A stretch of 20,285 nucleotides of DNA from an uncultured Blautia sp. (lineage in GTDB: Bacteria; Bacillota; Clostridia; Lachnospirales; Lachnospiraceae), in the NCBI GenBank assembly GCA_934394595.1, contig CAKRRX010000041.1, positions 1 through 20,285 on the forward strand. Direction: 5' to 3'. Under the pieces are notes generated by a model. That model was not told where the DNA came from, did not search any database, and was given only the letters and a program-made list of their open reading frames with translations. Below are positions 1 to 8,600 of this stretch, one piece after another; position 1 is the stretch's first letter, and each line of letters begins with the position of its first letter. A program made the translations under genes and the position numbers.

Positions 1-1313
1 TCGCCTTTTTCGGAGCCGCTTTCTATGGTCACTTCATAAGTTTTGGAGTATTCCATTCCGTAAAAAACGGCTGCACCGCCGATTCCAGCCGCAAGAAGTA
101 ATCCTGCTGCTGTCAGGACGATTCTCTTTCCCTTTCCGACGCCGGATGTAGTGTGCTTATCTGAGGTGGCAATCGCAGCAGGTTGGTTTTCTGCAGCATA
201 AGGCTTGTTTCCCGTACCCTGCATTCCGGAGTTCTTCTGCCAGGTAGCTGCGCTTCCATTTGCCGCCGCAGCCCCAGTCTTTGATCCGTTCAGATTCGCC
301 CCTGCCCCAGACTCTGAACCCGTCAGGTTCCTGGTCAAACTCATCCCACTTCGCTCCCCGGCCTGCGGGCTCCATTCTGGCATCTTGGGAATCTCCCGGG
401 GCGTCTTTCCCAGCTTCTGCAGCACATTGTACACCTCATGCATGGACTCATACCGGTTCTCCGGCAGGTATTCACAAGCCTTCAAAATAATCTCCTGGAA
501 CTCCCTGCTTCCGTTTGCCGGAGCTGGGATGGGTGTTCCCTGCATCCGCTTTGACAGCGCATTTTCCCTGTCTGTGAAGCTGATTTTTTCCGGATACGGA
601 GGATAAAAAGGAAGGCGATTGTTATTCATCAGGCGATAAAGCACGATGCCAAGGGAATAAATATCAATCTGCTCATTGTAGTTTTTTCCAAGATACACCT
701 CAGGCGCCATGTAGCTTTCCGTTCCCTTTTTGGAAAGGCCGCCTGTGGTCTTTTCGATGGTCCGGGCAATGCCGAAATCCCCCAGCTTGAACCGTCCCAT
801 GTGATCCACAAAAATATTCTCCAGCTTTACATCCCGGTGAACCAGACCACTGTCCATGGCATAGGCCAACGCACTGCTGATCTCGCAGCCAAGGCGGATC
901 ACCGTCTCCTCATCCAAAGGATGGTTGTACTGCCAGTCTGCCAAAGGGGTAAGCAATTCCATCTTGATCAGAATATCCCAGCCTACACCATCCCCGTGGG
1001 AAAGGACGCAGTGGTCCTCATATGCCACAATATTGGGATGATCCTTCAGGGATACCATGATCCGAATCTCCCGGAGGATTTCTTCTACAAATTCACGAAA
1101 ATACTGGGTTACGGACACCTCGTCCATTCCCTCATTCATCACTGCCCTCACGTCCGAAGCAGACTTTGGGATGCGGATGATCTTCAGGGCAGATTTTGCC
1201 GAAACCATCGCATCGTTTTTCTTTATCTCAAATACTTTGCCTGTGGCGCCCTCACCGATTTCTCTGGTGATCACCCAGTCATTAAATACTGAATCGCCAA
1301 TTCTATACTCCAT
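1..1313 (-). CDS. Transmembrane Ser/Thr protein kinase (PrkC/Hanks-type), 3' end cut by window edge
   Basis: 437 codons are visible from ATG 1313 with no stop before base 1, so the C terminus is missing. The N-terminal kinase domain has all core motifs: Gly loop GEGATGKV at residues 20-27, the ATP-anchoring lysine in ALK (K44), catalytic loop HRDVKLEN at 159-166 and DFG at 179-181, followed by an APE-type MAPEVY. A Gly/Asn/Ala-rich linker precedes one TM helix at about 398-417, and the visible start of an external segment follows. A Shine-Dalgarno (CAGGAG, 9 bases upstream) supports the start. It follows the TPR gene after 64 bases and appears to be the last visible gene of the T7SS operon. 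By family it should phosphorylate Ser/Thr on cytosolic targets; FHA domains on EssC or the neighbouring helical proteins are plausible but unproven partners. PASTA repeats cannot be judged because the external domain is cut off. Confidence 0.93.
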   Translation of the reverse strand, partial: MEYRIGDSVFNDWVITREIGEGATGKVFEIKKNDAMVSAKSALKIIRIPKSASDVRAVMNEGMDEVSVTQYFREFVEEILREIRIMVSLKDHPNIVAYEDHCVLSHGDGVGWDILIKMELLTPLADWQYNHPLDEETVIRLGCEISSALAYAMDSGLVHRDVKLENIFVDHMGRFKLGDFGIARTIEKTTGGLSKKGTESYMAPEVYLGKNYNEQIDIYSLGIVLYRLMNNNRLPFYPPYPEKISFTDRENALSKRMQGTPIPAPANGSREFQEIILKACEYLPENRYESMHEVYNVLQKLGKTPREIPKMPEWSPQAGERSGMSLTRNLTGSESGAGANLNGSKTGAAAANGSAATWQKNSGMQGTGNKPYAAENQPAAIATSDKHTTSGVGKGKRIVLTAAGLLLAAGIGGAAVFYGMEYSKTYEVTIESGSEKG

Positions 1314-1377
1314 ACGCTCTCTCTCCTGCCCCTGACCTTATTTCCCATATTTCTGTAGTAGTTCCAGCCCCATAATT

Positions 1378-2415
1378 TCATGCACGCTGTACTACATTTC
1401 TTATAAATTCCAGGGTCTCTTCCATATCGTCATCTTCCATCTGGTAAAGCTGCATCCACTTTTCGCAGTACTCCACGCCCTGTTTCATCCACCGGGCGGT
1501 TTCCTCCGAAACCTGTCCCTTAGCCTCAAAATAGGCGGCAAACAGACTGTAATAAACTGCATAAAAATAGCGGACATCCTCTGTACTCTCTGCCAGCTTG
1601 TCCATCACCGCTATACAGATATTCTTTGCTGCCTTGTAATTTTCCTCACTGATTGCCAGAAGCACTGCAGCGATCATGGCGTCCAGATCCTGATAGTTTC
1701 CTGCCAGAATACCAATGCTCTGCCGGGATTCCTCATATCTTTTCAGTTTCCCCAGAAGCTCAACTCTGGTGCGAAGAGTCAGCGCCGGAAGCACCTCCAT
1801 AAAGCGTCCGTCCTCTTTTAGCAAAGCCAGAACATCCTCCGGTTCCTTTGTCAGCCGCCACAATTCCAGAACATCTCCCAGATAAACGGCCTTTCCATCG
1901 AATTTCTCCCGGGTCTTTTTCAGGACTGCCTCACATATCTCATACTGTTTCTGGGCTTTTCCGATCTCATACTGCAGATGATATCCCTCATAGTCCTCCG
2001 GAAACTCCTGGAGCAGCTGAGCGGCATTCTTTTTTACCCGCAGATACTGCCCTTTTTTCAGATAAAAAATTGCCTGGGCTATAAGACAAGCCCAGCGCTC
2101 CACCTTTTCCCCGGCCTTTTGCACTGCCTTTTTATAACTGGCTTCTGCCTCCTGCATTTCTCCGAGATTTTCCTGAACACCGGCCAGGTTCATCCACAGC
2201 CCGCAGTGATCTATCCCCAGATCCTTTGCTCTCTGGAAAAAGATCTCTGCCAGCTCATAATTTAACTCGTACAGGCACAAAACACCCATATAATAATTGG
2301 CATTGTTATTTTTCGGATCCTCTTCCAGAACCTCTTTCAGAGCCTGAGCCGCCTGAGTATATTCTCTTTGCCCTATCAACAGCACTGCTTCCACTGTTTT
2401 TCCCGCTGTATCCAT
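1378..2415 (-). CDS. TPR-repeat protein of the T7SS operon
   Basis: 345 residues from ATG 2415. The frame stays open upstream to a GTG at 2460, but ATG 2415 has AAAAGGGG five bases ahead and the GTG has no convincing site. Degenerate TPR helical pairs are visible: REYTQAAQALKEVLEEDP (about residues 17-34), then YELAEIFFQRAKDLGI and MQEAEASYKKAVQKAG. The C-terminal half stays all-helical with more divergent repeats. There is no signal peptide or TM, so it should be cytosolic. It lies between the 514-residue putative substrate (65 bases) and the Ser/Thr kinase (64 bases). TPR proteins usually bridge proteins, so a chaperone or adaptor role for the substrate or kinase is reasonable, but that rests only on position. 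Confidence 0.85.
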   Translation of the reverse strand: MDTAGKTVEAVLLIGQREYTQAAQALKEVLEEDPKNNNANYYMGVLCLYELNYELAEIFFQRAKDLGIDHCGLWMNLAGVQENLGEMQEAEASYKKAVQKAGEKVERWACLIAQAIFYLKKGQYLRVKKNAAQLLQEFPEDYEGYHLQYEIGKAQKQYEICEAVLKKTREKFDGKAVYLGDVLELWRLTKEPEDVLALLKEDGRFMEVLPALTLRTRVELLGKLKRYEESRQSIGILAGNYQDLDAMIAAVLLAISEENYKAAKNICIAVMDKLAESTEDVRYFYAVYYSLFAAYFEAKGQVSEETARWMKQGVEYCEKWMQLYQMEDDDMEETLEFIRNVVQRA

Positions 2416-2420
2416 TGTGT

Positions 2421-2428
2421 CCCCTTTT
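2421..2428 (-). promoter_or_regulatory. Shine-Dalgarno that fixes the TPR gene start
   Basis: AAAAGGGG read on the minus strand, five bases before ATG 2415. It favours this ATG over the in-frame GTG at 2460. Confidence 0.7.
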
Positions 2429-2480
2429 CTATCGTCAACTTCCTGATACGCCAAAGCCACCTTTGATATCCAGTATGTTC

Positions 2481-4025
2481 CTAACTTCCTGCAAAAATCA
2501 TATGATCCACCTTACAGCTGTCCCAGAAATCATCCCAGGAAAATCCCATATTGGAAAGAAACTCATCCACCGTCTTATTTCCGGTGCTGACATTAGGATC
2601 ACTGTTCAACTGATTTTGATAAATGGTTTTGCCAAGGTCGCTTCCCTTGTCTGCCAGCTTTTTCAGCTTCTCCACATTGGATTTGGCTTTCCACCCTGTC
2701 AGTTCACTTACATTGGTTTCCAGGCCAGTGTACAGTGTTCCCATCAACTGCTCTCTCAAATCTGTAGGATTGTCTGCATCCATAAGCCCTGTGGCAAATT
2801 CATAAACCGTTTTCGCATTTCCTGCCATCTGTGACCACTGCGCTGTTTTTTTGTAGGTTTGCTTATATTTTCGCAAAAGACCTGCCGAAGTTTTCACAGT
2901 GCCATCCTTTCCCATGATGTCTTTATAAAATCCATAGGTCTTATTGGCATTTGCCTTGCTGGTGTCAAGATCCTTGATATCGGAAACATCTATTCCAAAG
3001 ATCGTAAAGGATTTTCCATTTTTCGCTGCTGCTCTGGCTGCCTTTCCTGCGCCTTCTGCAGCTTTTTTCCCACCTTCCTGGAACAGATTTCCGATTTTTC
3101 CGGCTGCATCCTTCACATCCGTTATCATTCCTTCCACAGCCGAAACGGTCTTATATCCGGTATTTAAGGTGTCCAGACCGTGAGCTGCCGTGCTTAAAGT
3201 CTTGTACAGTTTGCTGTCCGGACTGTCTGGGTACGCCTGTACCATTTTGTCAAAATAATCGGTGAGGCTGTCCTGTCCGCTGTAAAAACTGGCCTCTTCA
3301 TAAGCAGAATCTGCTGCCTTTTCCAGGCCAAGCAAGGAACAGCCCATTCCCAGGCCACTGAGAGCCAACGTGGATACTGCCTCCCCTGCGGAAAAAGTAT
3401 CGTTGATCAGATCCCAGCCGGAGGATGTCAGTTCTGTCACAAAACCAGCGGGGCCTTTGGTCACCAGCCCTTTGATTCCCTTTGCCGGCATGGCGATAAT
3501 GTTTGCCGCACCGGATACAATGGCAGAACCCAGCTGCTTTGCCGAATTTTTCGCCATCAGAGCCATGGCATCTTTTTGCTCTTTTTCTTTATATTCTGTC
3601 AGAACTTCATGATTGCCCTTCAGTTCTGTCTCTAATTCCTTACTCAGCGCCTTTACCTGTGCTGCCGGCATAGAGGAAAAGCCGGTGCCGATTCCCTCTG
3701 CCAGGGTTCTCATATGCTTCGCAGAAGTCTCCAGACTGCTGGCAATGGTTTGTATGGGCTGGCACATCTCTGCTTCCACCCCATAAACTGCGTTAAAAAT
3801 CGTCTCAATGTCGCTTTTCTTATAATTCGCCATATCCAGCACATAGCTCTGGTAGGTCTCTATATTGCTCATATCGTCTTTGATACTGATGATGCCCAGA
3901 AGCTTTCCGCCGTTTAACACCAGATCCCCGATAAAATCTGTGACTACGCACCATTCCTTATCCTTGATCTCATCAATCTGACTGCAAAGCCTTTCTTTTA
4001 CCTCATCTGAGAAATCTCTTTCCAT
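2481..4025 (-). CDS. Putative T7SS substrate, LXG-like architecture, no recognised toxin domain
   Basis: 514 residues. I do not recognise a named domain with certainty. The first 160 or so residues are helical and resemble the substrate-type helical hairpins of LXG proteins, ending in a charged stretch around 125-155. Residues 160-240 are Gly/Ala-rich and weakly hydrophobic, with repeated small-residue segments (SAIVSGAANIIAMPAKG, LALSGLGMGCSLLGL). Residues 315-340 are a Lys/Ala/Gly-rich stretch, and a helical C terminus ends in an aromatic segment FSWDDFWDS. There is no Sec signal. GAGGG seven bases upstream supports ATG 4025, ten bases after the preceding stop. The order of three small helical genes and then a large helical protein matches LXG effector operons (YwqH-YwqI-YwqJ, or Lap1-Lap2-LXG). 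However, the next gene is a TPR protein rather than an evident immunity gene, so a structural T7SS role is also possible. Confidence 0.65.
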   Translation of the reverse strand: MERDFSDEVKERLCSQIDEIKDKEWCVVTDFIGDLVLNGGKLLGIISIKDDMSNIETYQSYVLDMANYKKSDIETIFNAVYGVEAEMCQPIQTIASSLETSAKHMRTLAEGIGTGFSSMPAAQVKALSKELETELKGNHEVLTEYKEKEQKDAMALMAKNSAKQLGSAIVSGAANIIAMPAKGIKGLVTKGPAGFVTELTSSGWDLINDTFSAGEAVSTLALSGLGMGCSLLGLEKAADSAYEEASFYSGQDSLTDYFDKMVQAYPDSPDSKLYKTLSTAAHGLDTLNTGYKTVSAVEGMITDVKDAAGKIGNLFQEGGKKAAEGAGKAARAAAKNGKSFTIFGIDVSDIKDLDTSKANANKTYGFYKDIMGKDGTVKTSAGLLRKYKQTYKKTAQWSQMAGNAKTVYEFATGLMDADNPTDLREQLMGTLYTGLETNVSELTGWKAKSNVEKLKKLADKGSDLGKTIYQNQLNSDPNVSTGNKTVDEFLSNMGFSWDDFWDSCKVDHMIFAGS

Positions 4026-4035
4026 CCTTCATCCC

Positions 4036-4326
4036 TCACTTCTGGCTGCTGCCCATTGCCTGCGCCTGTTCGGTATCCGATTCGTCGTAAACACCAGCTG
4101 CTTTTCTGGAAAAATTCAGTGTATTGGTCATCAAAAGCTCCAATGCGCTCCAGCATTCCTGTATTTTATCACAGGTTTCCTCTAGGGCATCCTTCATGTC
4201 CCCACATCCATTGGCAGTATCGGGACGCCTGGACTGACTATGCCCCTTCACTGTGCCGATAAGCTTTTGAAGGGCATCACACTGCCGCTTTACTTCCTCT
4301 GTATCTACCTCAAATTTTGTTCCCAT
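4036..4326 (-). CDS. Small helical WXG100/Lap-like T7SS protein with C-terminal YxxxD motif
   Basis: 96 residues, the size of WXG100-superfamily subunits. Two helices are predicted (about 8-27 and 42-76) separated by a Gly/Pro-containing turn (SRRPDTANGCGD). No canonical WxG is present; the only Trp is in QECWSALELL. After the second helix comes VYDESD, where Y-D-E-S-D fits the YxxxD/E secretion signal known from ESX substrates. Cysteines are unusually frequent for a T7SS substrate. The start follows GAGGGAG closely, and the gene lies 18 bases after the previous stop and 10 before the next start, which is tight operon packing. It is probably a substrate or a targeting partner for the 514-residue protein; the exact family is not identified. 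Confidence 0.7.
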   Translation of the reverse strand: MGTKFEVDTEEVKRQCDALQKLIGTVKGHSQSRRPDTANGCGDMKDALEETCDKIQECWSALELLMTNTLNFSRKAAGVYDESDTEQAQAMGSSQK

Positions 4327-4344
4327 TTGCTCCCTCTGTATTCT

Positions 4345-4629
4345 CTAATACAAATCCCGGTCTGCGTCATCTATCTTATCTTTATACGTGCTGCAATACA
4401 TTTTGGTCTGTCTTGCAAGCTCCGTCAGTTCACTTCCACTTCGTAAAACACTGATGCTTTCCGCAAAGGCTTCAAGGGCTTTTGCGGTACTTCCCTGTTT
4501 GATCCCGCTAAGGTTCATGGCAAGTACGATTTTCTGAAATTCCTGGAGATCCTTCTCCATATTATTAAGGGACTGGGAAATAAAGCTGCTCATTTTATCA
4601 ATATACTCATCGTCTACTATCAGTTTCAC
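4345..4629 (-). CDS. Small helical T7SS protein (WXG100/Lap/YwqI-like)
   Basis: 94 residues, starting at GTG 4629 with AAGGGGAG seven bases upstream; no nearby in-frame ATG has a comparable site. The layout is a helical hairpin: helix about 8-38, turn LSGIKQGST where WxG would be, then helix AKALEAFAESISVLRSG and a C-terminal tail YCSTYKDKIDDADRDLY. The phrase GSTAKALEAF resembles the post-turn helix of WXG100-superfamily proteins, but no Trp is present. It is packed between the coiled-coil gene (20 bases) and the 96-residue gene (18 bases). By analogy with YwqI or Lap proteins it may pair with the large substrate; I infer this from size, fold and order. Confidence 0.7.
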   Translation of the reverse strand: MKLIVDDEYIDKMSSFISQSLNNMEKDLQEFQKIVLAMNLSGIKQGSTAKALEAFAESISVLRSGSELTELARQTKMYCSTYKDKIDDADRDLY

Positions 4630-4649
4630 TGCTCTTCTCTCCCCTTCCT

Positions 4650-5120
4650 CTATTCTTCTGTTCCAGTTTCTGTATTCTGTGCTGCTGCAAGAGCTGCCGC
4701 AGCCTCCTCTTCCATCTGTCTTCTTTTCTCACTTTCCAGCCTGTCAATCTCATTGTAACAGGTCTGTATCCGGTTGTTCAGTTCCCAGATCCCATTTTCA
4801 TTTTCGTCTGTTTTGTTGCTGCATTTTTCTGTTGCAGAGGCCAGGGCCGACATTGCAAGGCTGAATTTCTCCCCGTTTACGGCATTTTCCAGCTCACTGA
4901 AGCATCCGCCTCTGCCATGAAGGACTTCCTGTCTGGTTATGGCAAGCTTGCCCACTATGGAAGTTACCTGCATGCGGATCTGGTTCTGGCACTCATTGAT
5001 CTGACTGGTATATTCCCGAAGACTGGACTGCTGTTCCTGAATGCTGTTTATCTGGCTTTCATATTCCCGGATCAGCTCTCTTTGTCTGTTGATTGCAGAA
5101 TCATATGCTTCTGTTCCCAT
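4650..5120 (-). CDS. Coiled-coil T7SS-associated protein, DUF5082/YwqH-like
   Basis: 156 residues from ATG 5120. The frame is open up to another ATG at 5174 (174 residues), also with a GGAGGG ahead of it. However, the 18 extra residues are encoded largely within a perfect inverted repeat, and ATG 5120 has its own GAAGGGA eight bases upstream, so I prefer 5120. The protein is almost all helical: a Glu/Gln/Arg-rich coiled coil (about 8-55, with phrases such as ESQINSIQEQQSSL), a short Gly turn HGRGGCF, a second helix, and a final coiled coil ending in an Ala-rich, Glu-rich tail. There is no signal peptide or TM. Size, composition and position directly before another small helical gene and a large substrate match the YwqH class of LXG loci. 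The family assignment is by eye. Confidence 0.72.
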   Translation of the reverse strand: MGTEAYDSAINRQRELIREYESQINSIQEQQSSLREYTSQINECQNQIRMQVTSIVGKLAITRQEVLHGRGGCFSELENAVNGEKFSLAMSALASATEKCSNKTDENENGIWELNNRIQTCYNEIDRLESEKRRQMEEEAAAALAAAQNTETGTEE

Positions 5121-5154
5121 TTTTCCTGTCCCTTCTTTCGATTCACTGGTAAAC

Positions 5155-5183
5155 GCCCCGGCCATGGCTGCCATGGCCGGAAC
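5155..5183 (-). other. Intercistronic hairpin (11-bp perfect inverted repeat)
   Basis: CCGGCCATGGC (5158-5168) and GCCATGGCCGG (5170-5180) are perfect reverse complements around one base. The stem can extend by three pairs, two of them G-U, to 5155-5183. No T-run follows on the minus strand, so it is not a standard terminator. It lies between the WXG100-like gene and the coiled-coil gene and could stabilise or attenuate the operon transcript. Confidence 0.6.
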
Positions 5184-5203
5184 CCTCCAGCCGGTGCTGT
5201 TTT

Positions 5204-5500
5204 TCAGCCTCCTGTTACACTGCCTGCTGTGGCATTGTCCTCTTCCATACGGTTGTTCATGTAGGTTGTAAGGAATTCAGAAATACTTAACAGCGCTTCC
5301 TGTGCTTTTTCAAGAGCTACCTTGTACTCGCTGTCATATCTTTCGATAAAAGCAGTTGCAGTCTGGTTTTTGAAACCTCCCTGCAATGCATCATTGGTTC
5401 CTGCCAGAGCCTGAAGTACTGCTCCCAGTGCCTCTGCCTGCTGGCTGTAGGACTGTGCGGAAGCCTCCACTACCTCATAATCAATATAGTTCTCTGCCAT
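5204..5500 (-). CDS. WXG100-like ESX substrate/subunit (EsxA-like)
   Basis: 98 residues from ATG 5500. A GTG three codons earlier is part of the Shine-Dalgarno (AGGGAGGTG), so it is not the start. The fold is the ESX helical hairpin: helix 1 about 8-33, a turn at GGFKN, helix 2 about 46-82, and a flexible Gly/Thr tail. The WxG turn is replaced by F43-K44-N45, followed by the usual small-residue then AF pattern (TATAFIERY). Small ESX proteins form dimers and are exported through EssC. No clear YxxxD/E is visible in the tail. It lies 119 bases after essC and upstream of three further helical genes. Family membership is strong from size, fold pattern and locus, although the signature residues differ. 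Confidence 0.87.
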   Translation of the reverse strand: MAENYIDYEVVEASAQSYSQQAEALGAVLQALAGTNDALQGGFKNQTATAFIERYDSEYKVALEKAQEALLSISEFLTTYMNNRMEEDNATAGSVTGG

Positions 5501-5506
5501 CTGTTT

Positions 5507-5515
5507 CACCTCCCT
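5507..5515 (-). promoter_or_regulatory. Strong Shine-Dalgarno of the WXG100-like gene
   Basis: AGGGAGGTG on the minus strand, six bases before ATG 5500. It includes the upstream in-frame GTG, which argues against a longer N terminus, and predicts high translation, as expected for an abundant ESX substrate. Confidence 0.7.
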
Positions 5516-5619
5516 GAGATTTTATTTTCTGCGGCCAGAAGCATATTTTCCCAGTGCCCTCCCACCGCATATTTATATCTTAAGTCCAAAGACTTTTGAT
5601 ACCCATTTTGTACCCAGGC

Positions 5620-8600
5620 TTAATTCTCCAGCACTCTCAGCCTTATCACCTCGCTGCCGCGAAGCCAGAATGCATCCCCTGTTTCCAGAGGCTTCTTATT
5701 GCTCTTTTGCTGCAGAAGCGGAATATCCACAACCTTGATCTGGTTCAGCTCCTCAAACAGCAGCAGCTGTCTGCGGTCTTTCAGCTGTTTCAACGGCTCC
5801 GGTGCATTAAACGGCACGGACGCATTTTCCAGATCCGTGTACAGGATCAGAAGCTTGGCATCTTTTCCCTTTGCCTGGATTTCTTTATAAAGTGCAAGAA
5901 GCGCCTTGTCTGCTCCCATAGCAGGGATGACTCCCCGGTTCTGAATCACCAGGACGTAAGGCGGCTCTTTTTCCATCCAGCCCATTCCCTCAGATGCGAT
6001 TCTCTCCAGCCGCTCTTCCAGCTGGATCTTCAGATCCTCCAGCAGCTCGGAAAGTTCTTCTGTCTTTTTGCTGTAAAGCTCCGTCTGCTCCTGTTCCTTC
6101 CACTCTTCCAGAGTTCCCGGCGTATCGTCCACAATGTAAAGTCTGGCACCGATGCGGCAAAGCTCTTTCAGCAACGTTTTTACAAAGCGTGTCCTGCCAA
6201 GCTCGTCCTTTCCTGCAATTCCCAGAAGCTCCTGTGATGCAAAGGACAGACCCACAGGCTGTACATTTGCATATTCTACGCCAAGGTACAGCTGATCTCC
6301 ATCGGATGTGCTGTGGAATCTCTTTTCCAGCACTTCCCTGGTGACTTTCTTTGGTACCACCTGAATGGTCTTTGCATGCTGATCCGGATAACGTGCATTC
6401 ATTTCCTCTACAAAGCTCAGGATATGTTTCACACGCTGGATCTCCTTTTCCCCCTCAAATGCCAGATAGGTCTGTGCCTCATAAACCTTCTTATCCAGCT
6501 CCATCAGACATCGTCCCGGTAAGTTCTCAGGCTGCATGCGGAAGCAGTTCAGCATAGAGCTGTATTCCCCGCTGTCATTGCAGTACAAAGCGATACGGCA
6601 GCCAAAATTAGCCAGATATTTGTAACCGATTCCTGTTGTCTGGGCATTTGCGATCACAAAGGAGATACCAAGTGCAAGTCCCTCTCTGCACAGCGGCAGA
6701 AGGAAATCGTTTTCTATCAGGTACAGTTCCTTCATAGCCGTAAGATTGTCAATAAATACCACGATCTGCGGTATATCCGAAAGTCCTGCTTCCAGATATG
6801 AGCTGTAAGAGCTTACCCCTGCCTTTGCCAGCTTTTCCTTTCGGAGCTGTACTTCCTGATTCAGCAGCTTAAACAGGTTCCGCAGCTTCTCATCCTCAGT
6901 GGAGCAAACCACGCCGCCCACGTGGTGCAGCTCTTCAAAGTTCCGAAATACCATAGTCCCAAAATCAAGAAGATACAGCTGCAGCTCTGCCGGTGAATAT
7001 TTCTCTGTAAGCCCCTTTAACAGTGTCTGCAAAAGATTGGTCTTTCCATACTGTGCAGAGCCGATGATCATGGTATTGGCTGCTGTCACATTGATGTGGA
7101 ATTCGCCCTGATACTGGGTAGACGGATCGTCGTAAATTCCCACAGGTGCAGTAAGGCCGCCGGTAAGGTCGGTCTCTCTTTCCAGAGTTTCTCCCACAAT
7201 GCGCTCCAAAAGAGGCGGCAGGCAGATAAATGGAAGCCGCTTCAACCCAGTCCTTTCACAGAAGCCGGAAATATAGGATACCACGCTGGCAAGCTGTGTC
7301 ACGCCCTGCCCATCCTGTGTCTTACCTTTTTCTTTATATATAGTAGTTCTCTTTCCGGACAGGCTGACTTTTGAAATGGAAAAGCCCTTATGAGCGCTGC
7401 CTGGATCTGCATTTGCAGATGCGCCGCTGTATGCAGACTGGAAAAGCTCAAAGATCTCATTATTCCCCACCTGCAGATAGGCCCGTCCCGGCTCCCTGAT
7501 CTCTGCTGCCAGAGGAGTCTTGATCACTTCGTTACTATCTGCCTGGGTCTGCACCTTCAGGCACAGCTTAAATCTGGAGTTGGACCAGATCTGAGGATCT
7601 ACCACACCGCTTGGCTTCTGGGTTGCCAGGATCAGATGTACACCAAGGCTTCGTCCGATACGGGCAGCACTGACCAGCTCTTTCATAAAGTCCGGCTGCT
7701 CTTTTTTCAGTTCTGCAAACTCGTCTACGATAATGATCAGATGTGGAAGTGGTGTCTTGGTACTTCCCTGACGGTATAATTTAATATATGCATCAATATG
7801 ATTGACTTCGTACTCTGCAAAAAGCTCCTGTCTTTTCTTCAATTCCGCGCGGATAGAGCTTAAAGAACGGTCAATCTCTTTTCCATCAATGTTGGTAATA
7901 GCACCCATGAGATGGGGCAGGTTCCGGAACTGGTTTACCATACCGCCGCCCTTAAAGTCGATGATCACAAAGGCCACCTCGTAGGGGTGATACAAAAGTG
8001 CCATAGAAAGGATATAACTCTGAAGGATCTCACTTTTTCCGGAGCCCGTGGTTCCGGCTACCAGGCCATGAGGGCCATGTGCTTTCTCATGAAGATCCAG
8101 GTAAACCGTTTCCTGCTTGGCATTGACACCAAGGGGCGCTGCCAGAGTCTTGTAAACCTGCGCAGAACTCCAGTTTACCGCCAGGTTCACATCCTTTGGA
8201 GCGTAAATATGAAGCAGCTCAAAAAAGGTGATATTTTTCACCAGGCTGCTTTCCAGATTGATTTCCTCCTCATACACAGGTGCCAGCTTGTATACCGCTT
8301 TTTCCATTTCCCGGTCTGCCAGGGAGTAGATGGAAAACTGCTCCTGGCGTGTGCCGTCTTCCACATCAATTTTGCTGCCGGTGTAATCGTCCTGGAGCAT
8401 CACCACTTTTTCACAGCCATTTGGCAGCATTTCCTCAAATTCCCGGAAAAACAGGAAGGTAATCCCTTTTTCTTTTGCCCTGTCCACCATCTGGAACAGC
8501 GGATGCTTCTGGATTTCCCCGTCGTCGTATACAAATACCAATAGCCTGGGATTCCGGTGGTTTTTATCTCTTAAGGAAAGCTCTTTGTAAAGATATTCGT

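Noticed and set aside
205..606. Plus-strand open frame of 133 codons
   Set aside because: Lies antisense inside the kinase reading frame, which has intact motifs and an open frame throughout.
2226..2834. Plus-strand open frame of 202 codons
   Set aside because: Antisense to the TPR and 514-residue genes, no ribosome binding site, and it crosses the junction of two well supported genes.
5121..5174. Longer N terminus for the coiled-coil protein from ATG 5174
   Set aside because: The extra codons mostly come from a perfect inverted repeat, and ATG 5120 has its own good ribosome binding site. Not fully excluded, since GGAGGG also precedes 5174.
5572..5600. Possible internal promoter before the WXG100-like gene (ATCAAA, 17, TATAAA)
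   Set aside because: The -35 matches only three of six positions; transcription from the upstream promoter explains the gene. Worth TSS mapping.
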